Below are positions 12,303-13,200 of a stretch of DNA of 13,200 nt, one piece after another. The notes beneath the pieces are model-generated. The model saw nothing but the letters and a program-made list of their open reading frames with translations. It had not been told where the DNA came from and did no database searches. The DNA lies in NCBI GenBank assembly GCA_023230175.1, contig JALNXV010000060.1, positions 1 to 13,200 on the forward strand, read 5' to 3'. The position numbers and the translations under genes were made by a program. Within the stretch, counting starts at the first letter, position 1, and the number at the start of each line of letters is the position of its first letter. The DNA is from Candidatus Cloacimonadota bacterium (GTDB lineage: Bacteria > Cloacimonadota > Cloacimonadia > Cloacimonadales > WRIO01).

Positions 12303-13200
12303 CTAAGGTCTAATTACTTCTAAGAGACTTCTAAAATCTTGATTAGAAGCAATAATACGAGAAAAAATATTACTGTTGATAATATTTGAAATATCAGTAT
12401 TATTAATAAATTCTGATATACTGTATTGCATTTCAATATTATTAATCCATTCCATGACCCTGTATTGCAACTCAGAATTATGTGTTAGAAATTCTACTAT
12501 ATCTTGATTCATTGGGGCACCAACCATACCAAATTTATCACTATTTTTAAATAACGAAAGAAGGAATCCGTCCATAAAACTATGAGAATTGATTGCATTA
12601 ACTAAATTCATTCCTGTTTCTGATTTTAGAATAACTGAAGTAAAACCTGTATTGAAATTTTCTAAATCAGTCGAACTAAACTTTTCTATATCATTTGAAT
12701 TAAGTGCATTAAAACAAGCAAAATTCAACACTCTACCAAATTTTTGATTTTCAGCCAAGTTCCAGGCATTTATTAATGATAATATTTCTTTCAAATTTTC
12801 TAATTGTCCATTTTCCATTAAATTAGTTACGTAAATAGCTTGCTCAACAGGTATATTATTCATCCAGTCACTAATAGAAGGATTAAAAGGAGGAGGGAAA
12901 TTATTAAGAACAAAACCATTGAATTGTTCTTGAGTTTGAATGTTATTTGCTTTTGCATGATTTTCAAGGCTGTTATACACTCCGAAAAATTGCTGAACAC
13001 TATTAGCCACTCTTATAATCTCCATCAAATCTTTGTTCATAAACGCTTCTAATAGCTTAGGGTCTTTTGATATGTTTTGCCATTCTGCTGATTGGAAAAA
13101 CATATTTACTTCATTTTCATCTAACTCGATTATGCCTGTATCAGGGTTTCTATAACGTTCAGCTCTTTCAGCTCCACCAATAGATCCGACGGTTAAGGTA
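12303..13200 (-). CDS. Membrane-anchored protein of unknown family, paralog of 10118-11059 (5' end outside the window)
   Basis: The reading frame is open to the right edge, with 298 residues visible. The first ones read TLTVGSIGGAERAERYRN, matching residues 40-57 of the left paralog. About 40 N-terminal residues, including the expected transmembrane helix, should therefore lie outside. An internal Met at 13103 would cut off the conserved motif and is not the start. Similarity continues through FFQSAEWQNISKDP, QTQEQFN, a VEQAIYVTNLMENGQLENL block (left paralog PEQAFYITNLQQNGQLEQL) and the C-terminal Asn repeats (NQDIVEFLTH, NNTDISNIIN, SNIFSRIIASNQDF). Differences include a Pro-rich insertion (FPPPFNPS) and a diverged middle. 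The family and function are unknown to me. The two copies plus the lipoprotein look like a duplicated unit. Confidence 0.8.
   Translation of the reverse strand, partial: TLTVGSIGGAERAERYRNPDTGIIELDENEVNMFFQSAEWQNISKDPKLLEAFMNKDLMEIIRVANSVQQFFGVYNSLENHAKANNIQTQEQFNGFVLNNFPPPFNPSISDWMNNIPVEQAIYVTNLMENGQLENLKEILSLINAWNLAENQKFGRVLNFACFNALNSNDIEKFSSTDLENFNTGFTSVILKSETGMNLVNAINSHSFMDGFLLSLFKNSDKFGMVGAPMNQDIVEFLTHNSELQYRVMEWINNIEMQYSISEFINNTDISNIINSNIFSRIIASNQDFRSLLEVIRP

Overview
All genes in this window lie on the minus strand, so transcription runs from high to low coordinates. The DNA is AT-rich (about 30% G+C by eye). The organism looks like a Gram-negative bacterium with an outer membrane: there is a lipoprotein with a clear lipobox, a DUF3108-type periplasmic protein, and a surface metalloprotease/propeller/beta-barrel protein. 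Shine-Dalgarno sites are recognisable, and genes overlap by 4 to 17 bases. My guess is an uncultured FCB-type lineage such as Cloacimonadota. This rests on gene content and style only, and no 16S or other marker is present.

Region 1 (about 1-5874) is a compact housekeeping operon read from 5874 downwards. It encodes a family-4 glycosyltransferase, CoaBC (coenzyme A synthesis), a divergent short-chain dehydrogenase, a DUF3108 envelope protein, QueA (queuosine tRNA modification) and a monofunctional biotin-protein ligase. Starts and stops overlap or nearly touch throughout, so translation is probably coupled. A further gene may begin at the left edge.

Region 2 (6145-10050) has two genes with one base between them. 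One is a PrsW-type intramembrane protease. The other is a large secreted/outer-membrane protein with a gluzincin metalloprotease domain, a TolB-like propeller and a predicted beta-barrel. The large gene is split by an apparent one-base deletion near 8953-8983. Restoring one base gives a continuous protein of about 972 residues.

Region 3 (10118-13200) is accessory in character. Two paralogous membrane-anchored proteins of unknown family share the motif IGGAERAERYRN and Asn-rich C-terminal repeats. They flank a lipoprotein with two lipocalin-like halves. Upstream of the left paralog, a non-coding stretch (about 11114-11471) holds an exact 38-bp direct repeat, an exact 19-bp direct repeat, an 8-bp-arm palindrome, a terminator-like hairpin and a good sigma-70-type promoter.

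I see no CRISPR array, tRNA, rRNA, transposase or phage gene. The most distinctive material is the paralog/lipoprotein cluster with its repeat-bearing spacer, and the split surface protease gene beside PrsW.
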